Source: SXOA01 sp051004015 (GTDB lineage Bacteria > Planctomycetota > Planctomycetia > Pirellulales > Pirellulaceae). Taken from it: a stretch of 21,506 bases of DNA. Shown in pieces: positions 7,863-15,389 of the stretch; positions within the stretch are counted from its first letter, which is position 1, and every line of letters begins with the position of its first letter. Under the pieces are notes generated by a model. That model did not search any database. It worked only from the letters and a program-made list of their open reading frames with translations, and was not told where the DNA came from. Made by a program: the position numbers and the translations under genes. The stretch covers positions 1-21,506 of the forward strand of contig JBPCKT010000139.1 of assembly GCA_051004015.1 (NCBI GenBank), written 5' to 3'.

Positions 7863-9776
7863 ATGATCGTCCAAGAGCTTCATCGCTTGCAAACCAAACA
7901 CGGCTTTCTGCCGCGGCAGGAGCTCGTCGCGCTGGGAGAGCGGCTGGCGGTGCCGCTGTACCGGATTCAGGAGGTGGTGAGCTTCTTTCCGCACTTCCGG
8001 ACGGAGCATCCGCCAGCCATTGAGATACATGTCTGCCAGGACATGGCATGTCACCTCCGCGGCTCGGCGAAGCTGATTGCCGATGTTCAGTCGGCGCTCG
8101 AAGGGACAAAGAGTGAGATCGGGATCTGCGGCGTTTCCTGCCTGGGCCGCTGCGACCGTGCGCCGGCGGCCAGAATCTATGACAATCGCCACCAGGAGGG
8201 GGATGAGCATCCGGTTTTCAACCTCCACGGACGGAGTGCTCAGGAAATCGCGGAGGCGGCAGGGATGCTGCTCTCGGGCAAGCCTGCGCCGCTCGTCCCG
8301 AATGACACCGACCATGACTGGCAGACCCCGCAACACGATTGGCATATCGACTTTTATGCCTCCAAACCCACGGAGGAGCGCTACGCCTCCATTCGTTGGT
8401 TCATCCAGGCGAGCACGAAGGCGTCGACCGGAACCATCGACGCGGAAGCAAAAGCAGCCGCCGTTCAAACCGTCCTTGGCTCGCTCAAGACTGCCTGGCT
8501 CCTCGGCCTCGGTGGAGCAGGAGGGCGGGCCTACAAGAAGTGGGAGGAGACGCTCAAGGAGCATCAAAAACGGGACGAAAAGGCCTACGTCGTCTGCAAT
8601 GGTGACGAAAGCGAACCCGCAACATTCAAGGACCGTGAGCTGTTCCTCCGCACGCCACATCTCGTCGTGGAAGGCGTGATTCTCGCCGGCCTGCTGCTCG
8701 GCGCGACGAAGGGCTACATCTACATCCGCCACGAATACGAAGAGCAGATTGCGGCTGTCCGAGATGAAATCAAGGTAGCGGAACAGGCGGGACTGTGTGG
8801 CAATGACATCTTGGGGAGCGGTCTCAGTTTCCCCGTCGAAGTTTTCGTCAGTCCCGGCGGTTACATCTGCGGAGAGCAGACCGCCCTCATCGAAGCCATT
8901 CAAGACCAGCGGGCCGAGCCCCGCAACCGGCCTCCCGAATTGCAGACGAATGGCCTGTGGGATATGCCGACGCTGCTGTCGAATGTGGAAACCTTCGCCT
9001 GGGTTCCCGCGATTGTCGTCCGCGACCAGGGAAAATGGTTCCAGGAGCAAGGTCAGGAATGGAACCAGTGGACGCAGCTCACCGCGACGCTGGCGGCTGA
9101 AACCGGCGACAAGGGCTGGGCGGAGGCTTTTGGCAAAGGTACCCACTTCAAGGGGCGGCGGTTCTTCTCCGTCTCCGGCGACGTCGAGCGGCCGGGCGCA
9201 TACGAAGTCCCCATCGGCGTTACGCTGGGCGAGCTGATTGCAACATGCGCTGGAATTCGCGGCGGTGAAGCACTGAAAGCAGTTGCACTCTCCGGCCCCT
9301 CCGGTGGTTTCCTGCCGCGATTCATCAAGACCGAGCATCTCTCCGGAAAAATCCGCAAGATGCTTCCCGCAGAAATGAAAGCCTTCGACCTCTGCGAATT
9401 GCAGCTCGATATGAACCTGTTCCGGCAATGGGGGCTGATGCTGGGGGCGGGGATCACCATTTACGGCGAGTCGGCGGATCTGGTGGAGCAGGCGTACAGC
9501 GCTTCCTGCTTCTACGCCCGTGAGTCCTGCGGCAAGTGCGTCCCCTGCCGCATTGGTTCGACAAAGATCGCTCAAGTCGCCGCTCAGCTTCGCGACCGCA
9601 AGCTCAGCCGTCGGCAAATCGACGAACTTTTTCAGAAGGACGGCCCGCTGCTCGATTTGGCGGGAACGATGTCCTCCACCGCGATTTGCGGGCTCGGCCA
9701 GATTGCCGCGAATCCACTGATGAGCCTGCTGCGATACTTTCCTGACGAAGCGTACGCGAATGCGGTGGTTCAATAG
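7863..9776 (+). CDS. NuoE-NuoF fusion, NADH-dehydrogenase/diaphorase subunit
   Basis: The 637 residues join two complex-I-type subunits. Residues 1-~130 are NuoE-like thioredoxin-fold with [2Fe-2S] ligands C58/C63 (VCQDMAC) and C93/C97 (SCLGRC). Residues ~160-637 are NuoF-like: a Gly-rich flavin loop LLGLGGAGGRAYKKW, CNGDESEPATFKDRELF, SPGGYICGEQTALIEAI, GLWDMPTLLSNVETF, an SLBB-like segment, and a [4Fe-4S] site C556/C559/C562 (CGKCVPC) with C609. Family knowledge says this module oxidises NADH through FMN and feeds Fe-S clusters; the same fusion occurs in HoxF-type diaphorases. The usual GAGFPTG loop reads GAGGRAY here, so nucleotide preference is uncertain. It starts 6 bases after the cytochrome stop and has no leader, hence it is cytoplasmic. 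Its probable electron partner is the Fe-S protein at 11496. It could also belong to a formate dehydrogenase or hydrogenase whose catalytic subunit is elsewhere. Confidence 0.9.
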   Translation: MIVQELHRLQTKHGFLPRQELVALGERLAVPLYRIQEVVSFFPHFRTEHPPAIEIHVCQDMACHLRGSAKLIADVQSALEGTKSEIGICGVSCLGRCDRAPAARIYDNRHQEGDEHPVFNLHGRSAQEIAEAAGMLLSGKPAPLVPNDTDHDWQTPQHDWHIDFYASKPTEERYASIRWFIQASTKASTGTIDAEAKAAAVQTVLGSLKTAWLLGLGGAGGRAYKKWEETLKEHQKRDEKAYVVCNGDESEPATFKDRELFLRTPHLVVEGVILAGLLLGATKGYIYIRHEYEEQIAAVRDEIKVAEQAGLCGNDILGSGLSFPVEVFVSPGGYICGEQTALIEAIQDQRAEPRNRPPELQTNGLWDMPTLLSNVETFAWVPAIVVRDQGKWFQEQGQEWNQWTQLTATLAAETGDKGWAEAFGKGTHFKGRRFFSVSGDVERPGAYEVPIGVTLGELIATCAGIRGGEALKAVALSGPSGGFLPRFIKTEHLSGKIRKMLPAEMKAFDLCELQLDMNLFRQWGLMLGAGITIYGESADLVEQAYSASCFYARESCGKCVPCRIGSTKIAQVAAQLRDRKLSRRQIDELFQKDGPLLDLAGTMSSTAICGLGQIAANPLMSLLRYFPDEAYANAVVQ

Positions 9777-9792
9777 CGCGACAAGGTCTATA

Positions 9793-10746
9793 ATGCAAAG
9801 CATGAACACCCATCCAACAACCTTGCGAAAATCCACTCGCGTCCAGTTCTCGCGTCGCGGTTTTACGCTCGTGGAACTCCTGGTGGTCATCGCCATCATC
9901 GGGATTCTGGTGGCGTTATTGCTTCCCGCGGTCCAATGGGCGCGGGAATCGGCCAGGCGAGCTCAATGTTCCAACAACTTGCGGCAAATTGGCCTAGCGC
10001 TTCAACTCTACGAAAGCACGAATCGCGCTTTTCCGTACGGCTACAACTCCGCAGTCGATAACGCGGGAAACGAGATTGGTCCAGGATGGGGGTGGAGCGC
10101 GTTGCTCCTGCCGCAATTGGAGCAAGATGGATTGCACGGAACGATTCAGTTCAATGCAGGAATCGAATCGCCGGCGAACGCTGCGGCGCGATTGACCCCG
10201 CTGCCTGTCTTTCGCTGTCCTTCAGATAGCGGCCCGAAAACTTGGACGGTGTGGCGGCGTGACAATGCCGGCAATCCCATTTCCCAGATTTGCGAGGTAG
10301 CGACCGCGAACTACGTCGGCATGTATGGGACGAGTGAGCCCGGCATCGATGGCGATGGCGCATTCTTTCGCAACGTGCCAATCTCCCTGTCGGACATTCA
10401 TGATGGGACCACGGCGACGATCTTAGTCGGCGAACGCTCATTTCGTCTCGGTGAAGCGACCTGGACGGGGGCCGTCACCGGGGGCGTGATTGTCGCCGAC
10501 GGCAGCGATGGGATCGGTAGCGGGCCTCCGGAAAACAGTTCCAGCCTGGTGCTCGGACATGCCGGCGACGGGTATACCCCTGGCGACAAGTATTCCCACG
10601 TGAACCAGTTTCATGGGAATCATACCGGGACGCAGTTTGTCTATGCCGATGGCCGCGTGGCGCTGCTCCATCCGAGCATGCATTACCGCGTTTATCGAGC
10701 GATGGCAACCCGAGCCGGGAATGAGGCGGTGGCCTTTGAACAATGA
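9793..10746 (+). CDS. DUF1559 prepilin-like secreted protein
   Basis: The N-terminus carries a type IV pilin/type II pseudopilin signal: SRRG then FTLVELLVVIAIIGILVALL, with cleavage expected after the Gly and Glu at position +5. ARESARRAQCSNNLRQIGLAL and the C-terminal FHGNHTGTQFVYADGRVALL are typical of the DUF1559 family, which is greatly expanded in planctomycetes. ATG 9793 gives 317 residues and ATG 9802 gives 314; both lie clear of the upstream stop at 9776, and 9793 has 'aagg' upstream. The mature protein should be anchored by its first helix and face the periplasm or surface. It is embedded in the redox gene run, so it may be a scaffold or pilin-like partner, but the family is so numerous that a chance location is possible. 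Confidence 0.88.
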   Translation: MQSMNTHPTTLRKSTRVQFSRRGFTLVELLVVIAIIGILVALLLPAVQWARESARRAQCSNNLRQIGLALQLYESTNRAFPYGYNSAVDNAGNEIGPGWGWSALLLPQLEQDGLHGTIQFNAGIESPANAAARLTPLPVFRCPSDSGPKTWTVWRRDNAGNPISQICEVATANYVGMYGTSEPGIDGDGAFFRNVPISLSDIHDGTTATILVGERSFRLGEATWTGAVTGGVIVADGSDGIGSGPPENSSSLVLGHAGDGYTPGDKYSHVNQFHGNHTGTQFVYADGRVALLHPSMHYRVYRAMATRAGNEAVAFEQ

Positions 10747-10766
10747 CTACGCGGGATAGGACCAAC

Positions 10767-11030
10767 ATGAAGCACACGCACTTGATTACGCTCGGGCTCG
10801 GGCTCGCCGTCGCGCTCGGCTGTGGCGGTGTCGAGAAAACTGAGATGGTACCGATGGAAAAAGTTCCCAATCCGGTTCTAACGTCGGCGAAGGAAAAGCT
10901 CCCAGACGTGAAATTCGATACGGCCTGGAAAACGAAGGATGGGAATTTTGAGGTTCGGGGCAAGACCGCTGCCGGGAAAGTGCGCGACATCCAGGTATCG
11001 CCCGACGGGAAGGTGCTGGAAGTGGACTAA
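10767..11030 (+). CDS. Small PepSY-like lipoprotein
   Basis: The 87-residue product starts MKHTHLITLGLGLAVALGC, a lipoprotein signal with the lipidated Cys at 19. The mature part is acidic/basic mixed, and its end (GNFEVRGKTAAGKVRDIQVSPDGKVLEVD) resembles a PepSY-like beta-hairpin repeat. ATG 10767 is chosen because 'agga' lies 5 bases upstream. An alternative ATG at 10743 overlaps the previous stop as ATGA, which would suggest translational coupling and add 8 residues. Its function is unknown; PepSY-like domains often bind or inhibit partner proteins in the periplasm. Confidence 0.7.
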   Translation: MKHTHLITLGLGLAVALGCGGVEKTEMVPMEKVPNPVLTSAKEKLPDVKFDTAWKTKDGNFEVRGKTAAGKVRDIQVSPDGKVLEVD

Positions 11031-11032
11031 AC

Positions 11033-11479
11033 GTGGCCCGGACCTGGCGAATTCTGTTGTTGGCGACTTTGGCACTGTGGCTCGGTGGGTTGACCTTCTA
11101 TGCCTTGGTCGTCGTTCCTGTCGGCACGCAGCAGCTTGGGGCCACTAGCCAAGGATTTATCACGGAAAGAGTGACCGCCCGCCTCAACTGGCTCGCCTGC
11201 GTGGTCCTTTTGGTAGTGCTCGTTGATTTGGTCCGGGTGCGGGACCGTTTTCGCATTGCGCTCTGGCTGTTCATGGTCCTGTGTCAGGTCGCATTGTTCC
11301 TGATGCATGCGCAGCTCAGAAGCCTGATGGACTTTCGCAATCATGACGTGGATAGTTCCTTCTATGCCGCCCATCGAATCTACTTGCTGGTAACCGCTGC
11401 CCAGTGGTTGGCAGGGTGGGCGTGTTTCGCGAGTATCGTTTCTGCAGGCTCGGAGCCGGCTGCAAAATCAGAACAATAA
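11033..11479 (+). CDS. Four-helix membrane protein, DUF4149/TMEM205-like
   Basis: The 148 residues hold four predicted membrane helices at about 6-30, 50-66, 75-91 and 115-138. The pattern LALWLGGLTFYALVVVPVG at the start and FYAAHRIYLLVTAAQWLAGW near the end resembles DUF4149/TMEM205-type proteins as I recall them. The start is GTG 11033, two bases after the lipoprotein stop, with no better upstream codon. Function is not established for this family. The conserved His in the last third could be structural or a ligand. Tight spacing to both neighbours implies cotranscription with the redox genes. Confidence 0.65.
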   Translation: MARTWRILLLATLALWLGGLTFYALVVVPVGTQQLGATSQGFITERVTARLNWLACVVLLVVLVDLVRVRDRFRIALWLFMVLCQVALFLMHAQLRSLMDFRNHDVDSSFYAAHRIYLLVTAAQWLAGWACFASIVSAGSEPAAKSEQ

Positions 11480-11487
11480 CTTGAAGC

Positions 11488-11493
11488 AGGAAG
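11488..11493 (+). promoter_or_regulatory. Ribosome binding site deciding the ATG 11496 start
   Basis: The sequence 'aggaag' precedes ATG 11496 by two bases, with the AGGA core 4 bases further off. An in-frame TTG at 11481 lacks such a site, so the ATG is preferred. Confidence 0.55.
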
Positions 11494-11495
11494 CC

Positions 11496-13928
11496 ATGGC
11501 CGACGTCCGCTATTTCGATGAGTTGGCCCAGCGCTGGGAGGAGGAGGGGCTCTTCGCGCGCGACTTGAATGGCCAACTCATCCGGGACGTTGCGCCGGAG
11601 GCGAGCGATTATGGGAAAATGGTCGAGGTGCTGATTGATGGGCAAAGTGTCGTGGTGCCGCGGGCGGTGCCGACGACCGATGCCCAAGGGAACATCATTT
11701 TCGTCGATGCCTCCGGCAAGACCATTCCGCGGCGGACGACGATCTACGACGCCTTCCGCCTGCTCTGTGGCTCGGCGAGTCCGGAGAAGACGCCGACGCT
11801 GCCGCTCATTCCCACACTTTGCCACGCCGAGCATCTGCATCCCGTCGGTGTCTGCCGCGTCTGCTCCGTCGAGCTCGGGCGACTGGAGGATGATCCCAAG
11901 AATCCCGGCAAGAAGATCGTCCGCGGCGGCGGCAAGCTGGTACCTGCCTGTGTCCAGCCGGTGGAAGAGCGGATGGTGGTCAGCACGCTCCGCGCGAAAG
12001 ATGAGAAGTCGGCTGGGCGCGTGAAGTCCGCCCTGCGAGTGCTGCTGGAGCTTTTGGCGAGCGAACATCTGCCGGCATCCGACGACAAGCCTTCCGCCGA
12101 GAAAAGCGACCTCGCCCGCCTCGTCGATTCCGTCGGTCCGCAGCTCCAAATGCAGCCGCAGCGTCTGGCGTTCGCGCCAGCCAAAGTGCATCCCCAGGAC
12201 GACTCCTCGCTCCTCATTCAAGTGGACCATAGCGCCTGCATCCTCTGCGACCGCTGCTCGCGCTCCTGCACCGATGTGAAGCACAACTTCGTCATCGGCC
12301 GGACCGGCAAGGGCTTCTCCACTCGCATCGGCTTCGACCTGAATGACCCGATGGGAGAATCGTCTTGCGTCTCCTGCGGCGAATGCATGCTCAACTGTCC
12401 CACCACCGCGCTCACGTTCCGCAAACCGATTGTCTCCGAGTGGTACGAAGAGGAACTCACCAAGCCCGGCCGCTCGGCCGTCGCACCGGAGGAGATGGAA
12501 GCCAACGCCTTGCTCGCCACCCTCCCCTTCCGCTATCGCCAGTGGAACCAAAGCTCCGTTGTCCGCTGGCAGGTCAAAGCCGGCGATGAGCTCTGCGCTC
12601 TCGGCGAGCACGGCTCGACAGCGTTCATTTTGAATAAAGGGCGATTCGGCGGCTGGCGGAGCGACCCGCGGCTGGCGAAGAAGAAGCAGCGGAAGGGACT
12701 TACCGGACTGCTCGCATCGTTCTTCGAGCCAAAGCAGGAACAAGCGACATTCGGTCCGCCCGATTTCGAGATGACCGAGGAAGACCTCATCTTGGGCGAA
12801 ATGACCTGCCTCAATCACTACCCGCGAACGGCGACGGTGCGGGCCCTGACCGACGGCGAGGTCTTCATCATCCGCCGCAATGTGCTGTTCACCTTGCAGC
12901 GAAGCCCCGCGGCCCGCCGGCAGCTCGACGGCGTCTATCGACAGCGGGCAATCACCAGCCACTTGCGGAGGGTTCCGTTCTTCGCCGCGCTCACGGCCGA
13001 CGAGCGGAAAATCTGCCAGGACTTTTTGCAGGACCGCGTGAAGCTGCTGAACCTGGAACCCGGCCAGGCCATTTTTCGCCAGGGGGAAGCCGCCGACGCC
13101 TTCTACATGGTCCGCATCGGCCACGTGAAGGTCACGATGTCTCAGGGCGGCAGCGAGCAGGTCCTCAGCTACCTCGGCCCGGACAAGCACTTTGGCGAAA
13201 TCGGCCTCGTTGCCGACTGGCCCGAAGTTGCCGCGGAATTTTCCACCGGTCTCTCCAGCCGCCGCACCGCCAGTTGCACGGCGCTCGACGACGTAGAGAT
13301 CGTCCGCATCGGCAAGGAAGACTTCCGCGAATTACTGCTGAAGGTGGCGACGCTGAAATCCCAAGTGATGACAGAGGCCCGCCGGGCTCTTGCTCGCCAG
13401 GCCCAGCCCGAGGCCGCGTCCCGCCCGCACAGCCCGCTGCTCGCCGAATTCCTCGATCAAGGTCTCTACAACGCCCAGAAGCTGCTGGTCCTGGACCTGG
13501 AAGCCTGCACCCGCTGCGACGAATGCACCAAGGCTTGTGCCGACACCCACGGCGGCGTCCCCCGCCTCATCCGCGACGGCCTCCGCTTCGACAAGTGGCT
13601 CGTCGCCTCCGCCTGTCGCAGTTGCACCGACCCCTACTGCCTGGTCGGCTGCCCGGTGGACGCCATCCACCGTCAGGCGGACCGCAAAGAGATTCAGATC
13701 GAAAGCCACTGCATCGGCTGCGGCCTCTGTGCGGCCAACTGCCCCTACGGCAACATCAACATGCACCAGGAGGACGACGGTCCCATCCTCCGCAGCCGGG
13801 CCACTATGTGCGACCTCTGCCACGACATCGTCGGCCCTGAGGAAGAAGTGAGCTGCGTCTTCGCCTGCCCCCACAACGCGGCGTTCCGGATGAGCGGACC
13901 GGAACTACTTGAGCGGGTCCAAAAGTAG
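11496..13928 (+). CDS. NuoG/HoxU-like + double cNMP-binding + DmsB-like Fe-S fusion protein
   Basis: The 810 residues contain, in order: (a) a [2Fe-2S] ferredoxin-like part with C109, C120, C123 and C152; (b) two [4Fe-4S] sites at C248/C251/C254/C258 and C291/C294/C297/C301, as in HoxU/NuoG N-termini; (c) a divergent cyclic-nucleotide-binding-like domain (~346-470) broken by a Lys-rich insertion; (d) a better cNMP-binding domain (~494-625: LEPGQAIFRQGEAADAFYMV, FGEIGLVADW, RRTASC); (e) a 16-Cys DmsB-like domain with C671/674/677/681, C707/710/715/719, C739/742/745/749 and C772/775/787/791. That predicts one [2Fe-2S] and six [4Fe-4S] clusters. No signal peptide or membrane helix is seen, so it is likely cytoplasmic. 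It probably accepts electrons from the NuoEF fusion and relays them to the membrane cytochrome. Control by a cyclic nucleotide or related ligand is inference from the domains. Confidence 0.9.
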   Translation: MADVRYFDELAQRWEEEGLFARDLNGQLIRDVAPEASDYGKMVEVLIDGQSVVVPRAVPTTDAQGNIIFVDASGKTIPRRTTIYDAFRLLCGSASPEKTPTLPLIPTLCHAEHLHPVGVCRVCSVELGRLEDDPKNPGKKIVRGGGKLVPACVQPVEERMVVSTLRAKDEKSAGRVKSALRVLLELLASEHLPASDDKPSAEKSDLARLVDSVGPQLQMQPQRLAFAPAKVHPQDDSSLLIQVDHSACILCDRCSRSCTDVKHNFVIGRTGKGFSTRIGFDLNDPMGESSCVSCGECMLNCPTTALTFRKPIVSEWYEEELTKPGRSAVAPEEMEANALLATLPFRYRQWNQSSVVRWQVKAGDELCALGEHGSTAFILNKGRFGGWRSDPRLAKKKQRKGLTGLLASFFEPKQEQATFGPPDFEMTEEDLILGEMTCLNHYPRTATVRALTDGEVFIIRRNVLFTLQRSPAARRQLDGVYRQRAITSHLRRVPFFAALTADERKICQDFLQDRVKLLNLEPGQAIFRQGEAADAFYMVRIGHVKVTMSQGGSEQVLSYLGPDKHFGEIGLVADWPEVAAEFSTGLSSRRTASCTALDDVEIVRIGKEDFRELLLKVATLKSQVMTEARRALARQAQPEAASRPHSPLLAEFLDQGLYNAQKLLVLDLEACTRCDECTKACADTHGGVPRLIRDGLRFDKWLVASACRSCTDPYCLVGCPVDAIHRQADRKEIQIESHCIGCGLCAANCPYGNINMHQEDDGPILRSRATMCDLCHDIVGPEEEVSCVFACPHNAAFRMSGPELLERVQK

Positions 13929-14048
13929 CCCCCACACTCCGTGTGCGCGGCATCTGCCCGCCGGCCAACTGACATTGCCCATCTGAACCGGGAAAAGTAC
14001 CATCCGCCTCCTTCTTGCTCCCGCTGTATCAATCGACGGATACAAACC

Positions 14049-14876
14049 ATGCTCAAGCTCACCGTCATCATTCCCTGCAAGAACGAACGCTTCAACATTC
14101 GCCCCTGCATCGAATCGGCCCGCCTGATTGCCGACGAGGTCCTTGTGGCCGACTCCGGCTCGACCGACGGCACGCTGGACATCATCCGCGGCATGGGGGG
14201 CTGCCGGATCGTGGAGCGGGAATACGTCCACTCCGGCGACTTCAAAAACTGGGCCATCCCCCAGGCCACCCACGACTGGGTCTTCATTCTCGACTCCGAT
14301 GAGCGGGTCACGCCGGCCATGGCAAAGGAAGTCCAGGACATCCTCTGCCGCGGCCCCGACTGCGACGGCTACTGGGTCTACCGGGACAACTACTTTCTCG
14401 GCCATCTCGTCCGCTACAGCGGCTGGGGGAGCGCCAAAGTGCTTCGTCTCTTTCGCCGCGACCTGGGCCGCTACGCCGGCGACACCGACCATGCGGAAGT
14501 CTCGCTCGGCCAAGGCGTGGCCGGCCGACTCCGCTCGCGCCTCACGCACTACACCTTTTGGACCTACGACCAGTACCTGCGGAAGCTCGACCGCTACGCC
14601 AAGGTCCAGGCCGCGGTCTGGCACCGCGAAGGCCGCCGCCCGAGCATGTTCCGCCTGTGGACAACGGCCCCGCTCCGCTTCCTCCGCAGCTATATCGTCC
14701 AGTGGGGATTCCTCGACGGACCCGCCGGTTTCCAGGTCTGCATGCTGCACGGCATCTACTCCTTCCTGAAACAAGCCCGCCACTGGGAACTCTGCTGCGG
14801 CCTCCCTCAGCCAGACCCCGAGGCGCTGCACGCAGCCCAGCAGCCCCGCGCTCCACAAAAGCGGGCAGCCGCCTAG
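14049..14876 (+). CDS. Family 2 glycosyltransferase, WaaE/KdtX-like
   Basis: The 275 residues start MLKLTVIIPCKNERFNI, with the GT2 nucleotide-sugar motifs ADSGSTDGT (34-42) and the metal-binding DSDE (82-85). HSGDFKNWAIPQATHDWVFILDSDERV matches WaaE-type enzymes that add a sugar to the lipopolysaccharide core (family knowledge). The C-terminal third (FRLWTTAPLRFLRSYIVQWGFLDGPAGFQVCML) is typical of that group and may lie on the membrane. ATG 14049 is chosen because residues upstream in frame to 13941 do not look coded. No good Shine-Dalgarno is seen. A 120-base gap separates it from the redox genes, so it may have its own promoter. The sugar and acceptor cannot be told from sequence. Confidence 0.85.
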   Translation: MLKLTVIIPCKNERFNIRPCIESARLIADEVLVADSGSTDGTLDIIRGMGGCRIVEREYVHSGDFKNWAIPQATHDWVFILDSDERVTPAMAKEVQDILCRGPDCDGYWVYRDNYFLGHLVRYSGWGSAKVLRLFRRDLGRYAGDTDHAEVSLGQGVAGRLRSRLTHYTFWTYDQYLRKLDRYAKVQAAVWHREGRRPSMFRLWTTAPLRFLRSYIVQWGFLDGPAGFQVCMLHGIYSFLKQARHWELCCGLPQPDPEALHAAQQPRAPQKRAAA

Positions 14877-14941
14877 GGGCCCCATTTGGCGAGCACGGGG
14901 CGCAAGTCCCCTTGGTTCTTTGCCCCCGATGCTTGACCCAT

Positions 14942-14965
14942 TTACGTCGAATCGCCTCGCCGTAA
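14942..14965. repeat. Imperfect palindrome, copy 1
   Basis: The sequence from 'ttacgtcgaatcgcc' to 'cgccgtaa' is a degenerate copy of the palindrome at 15189-15220: the arms keep ttacg/cgtaa and the loop core 'aatcgc' is the same. Confidence 0.6.
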
Positions 14966-15188
14966 GTCGTCATTGCACAGGCCTCTCCTGAATCGCCGAA
15001 GCCCCCCTGGAGGTGGCAGAATTATTCATGTTTGAAAGCTTCTCCCATTGGCCCGGCAACGCAGTTCCGCTTTTCTCAAGTCGTTATTATGCAACTATTT
15101 ATGAACGACTCTTTGATTCACGACGCATGTGAATCAGCGAATTCTTAATTCATCGCCGACGGCCTTCCAAAACGCCCCTCTTGCCCGC

Positions 15189-15220
15189 AGACTTACGTCA
15201 AATCGCGTCGACGTAAGTCT
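15189..15220. repeat. Perfect 11-bp palindrome, copy 2
   Basis: The arms agacttacgtc (15189-15199) and gacgtaagtct (15210-15220) are exact reverse complements around a 10-base centre. A degenerate copy lies about 250 bases upstream. It could be an operator or a small repeat family; it is not followed by a T-run, so it is not an obvious terminator. Confidence 0.75.
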
Positions 15221-15245
15221 GAATTACCGCCATCCAAATTCGATG

Positions 15246-15277
15246 TCGCCCGCGCGCACCGTCGCCCGCGCGCACCG
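15246..15277. repeat. 16-base GC-rich tandem repeat, two full copies
   Basis: The unit tcgcccgcgcgcaccg occurs at 15246-15261 and 15262-15277, followed by a partial third copy (tcccccgcgc). Confidence 0.8.
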
Positions 15278-15353
15278 TCCCCCGCGCATTCACTCTCGTT
15301 TTTCACTTGTCAAAGAACCCGCCAGTTTCTCGCTGGCCCGATACTCGCGCCGC

Positions 15354-15389
15354 CACTCCCTCTCCCTTGCGAGAGGGCCGCGGTGAGGA
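15354..15389. repeat. CCCTCTC...GAGAGGG intergenic hairpin element
   Basis: The arms ccctctc (15358-15364) and gagaggg (15371-15377) enclose ccttgc and are followed by ccgcggtgagg. I recognise this as a REP-like element widespread between genes in GC-rich bacteria including planctomycetes; that attribution is from memory. Confidence 0.6.

Noticed and set aside
7863..9776. Assignment as a hydrogenase (HoxF) or formate dehydrogenase (FdsB) subunit
   Set aside because: No hydrogenase or molybdopterin catalytic subunit is encoded in the window, so only the general diaphorase call is supported.
9789..9794. A perfect TATAAT just before the prepilin-like gene
   Set aside because: No -35 box is found at suitable spacing and it overlaps the likely start codon; probably chance.
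6858..9899. A 1013-codon open frame on the minus strand opposite the cytochrome and NuoEF genes
   Set aside because: The plus strand encodes clear haem and Fe-S motifs throughout; the antisense product shows no family resemblance and is explained by GC-rich codon bias.
11316..13190. A 624-codon open frame on the minus strand opposite the Fe-S fusion gene
   Set aside because: Antisense to an unmistakable Fe-S/cNMP protein, with no recognisable domain or ribosome site.
13933..13945. A small cacac/gtgtg hairpin after the Fe-S gene as a terminator
   Set aside because: The stem has only five pairs and no T-run follows.
15129..15386. An 85-codon open frame in the non-coding stretch
   Set aside because: It runs through the palindrome, tandem repeat and hairpin elements and shows no protein-like composition.
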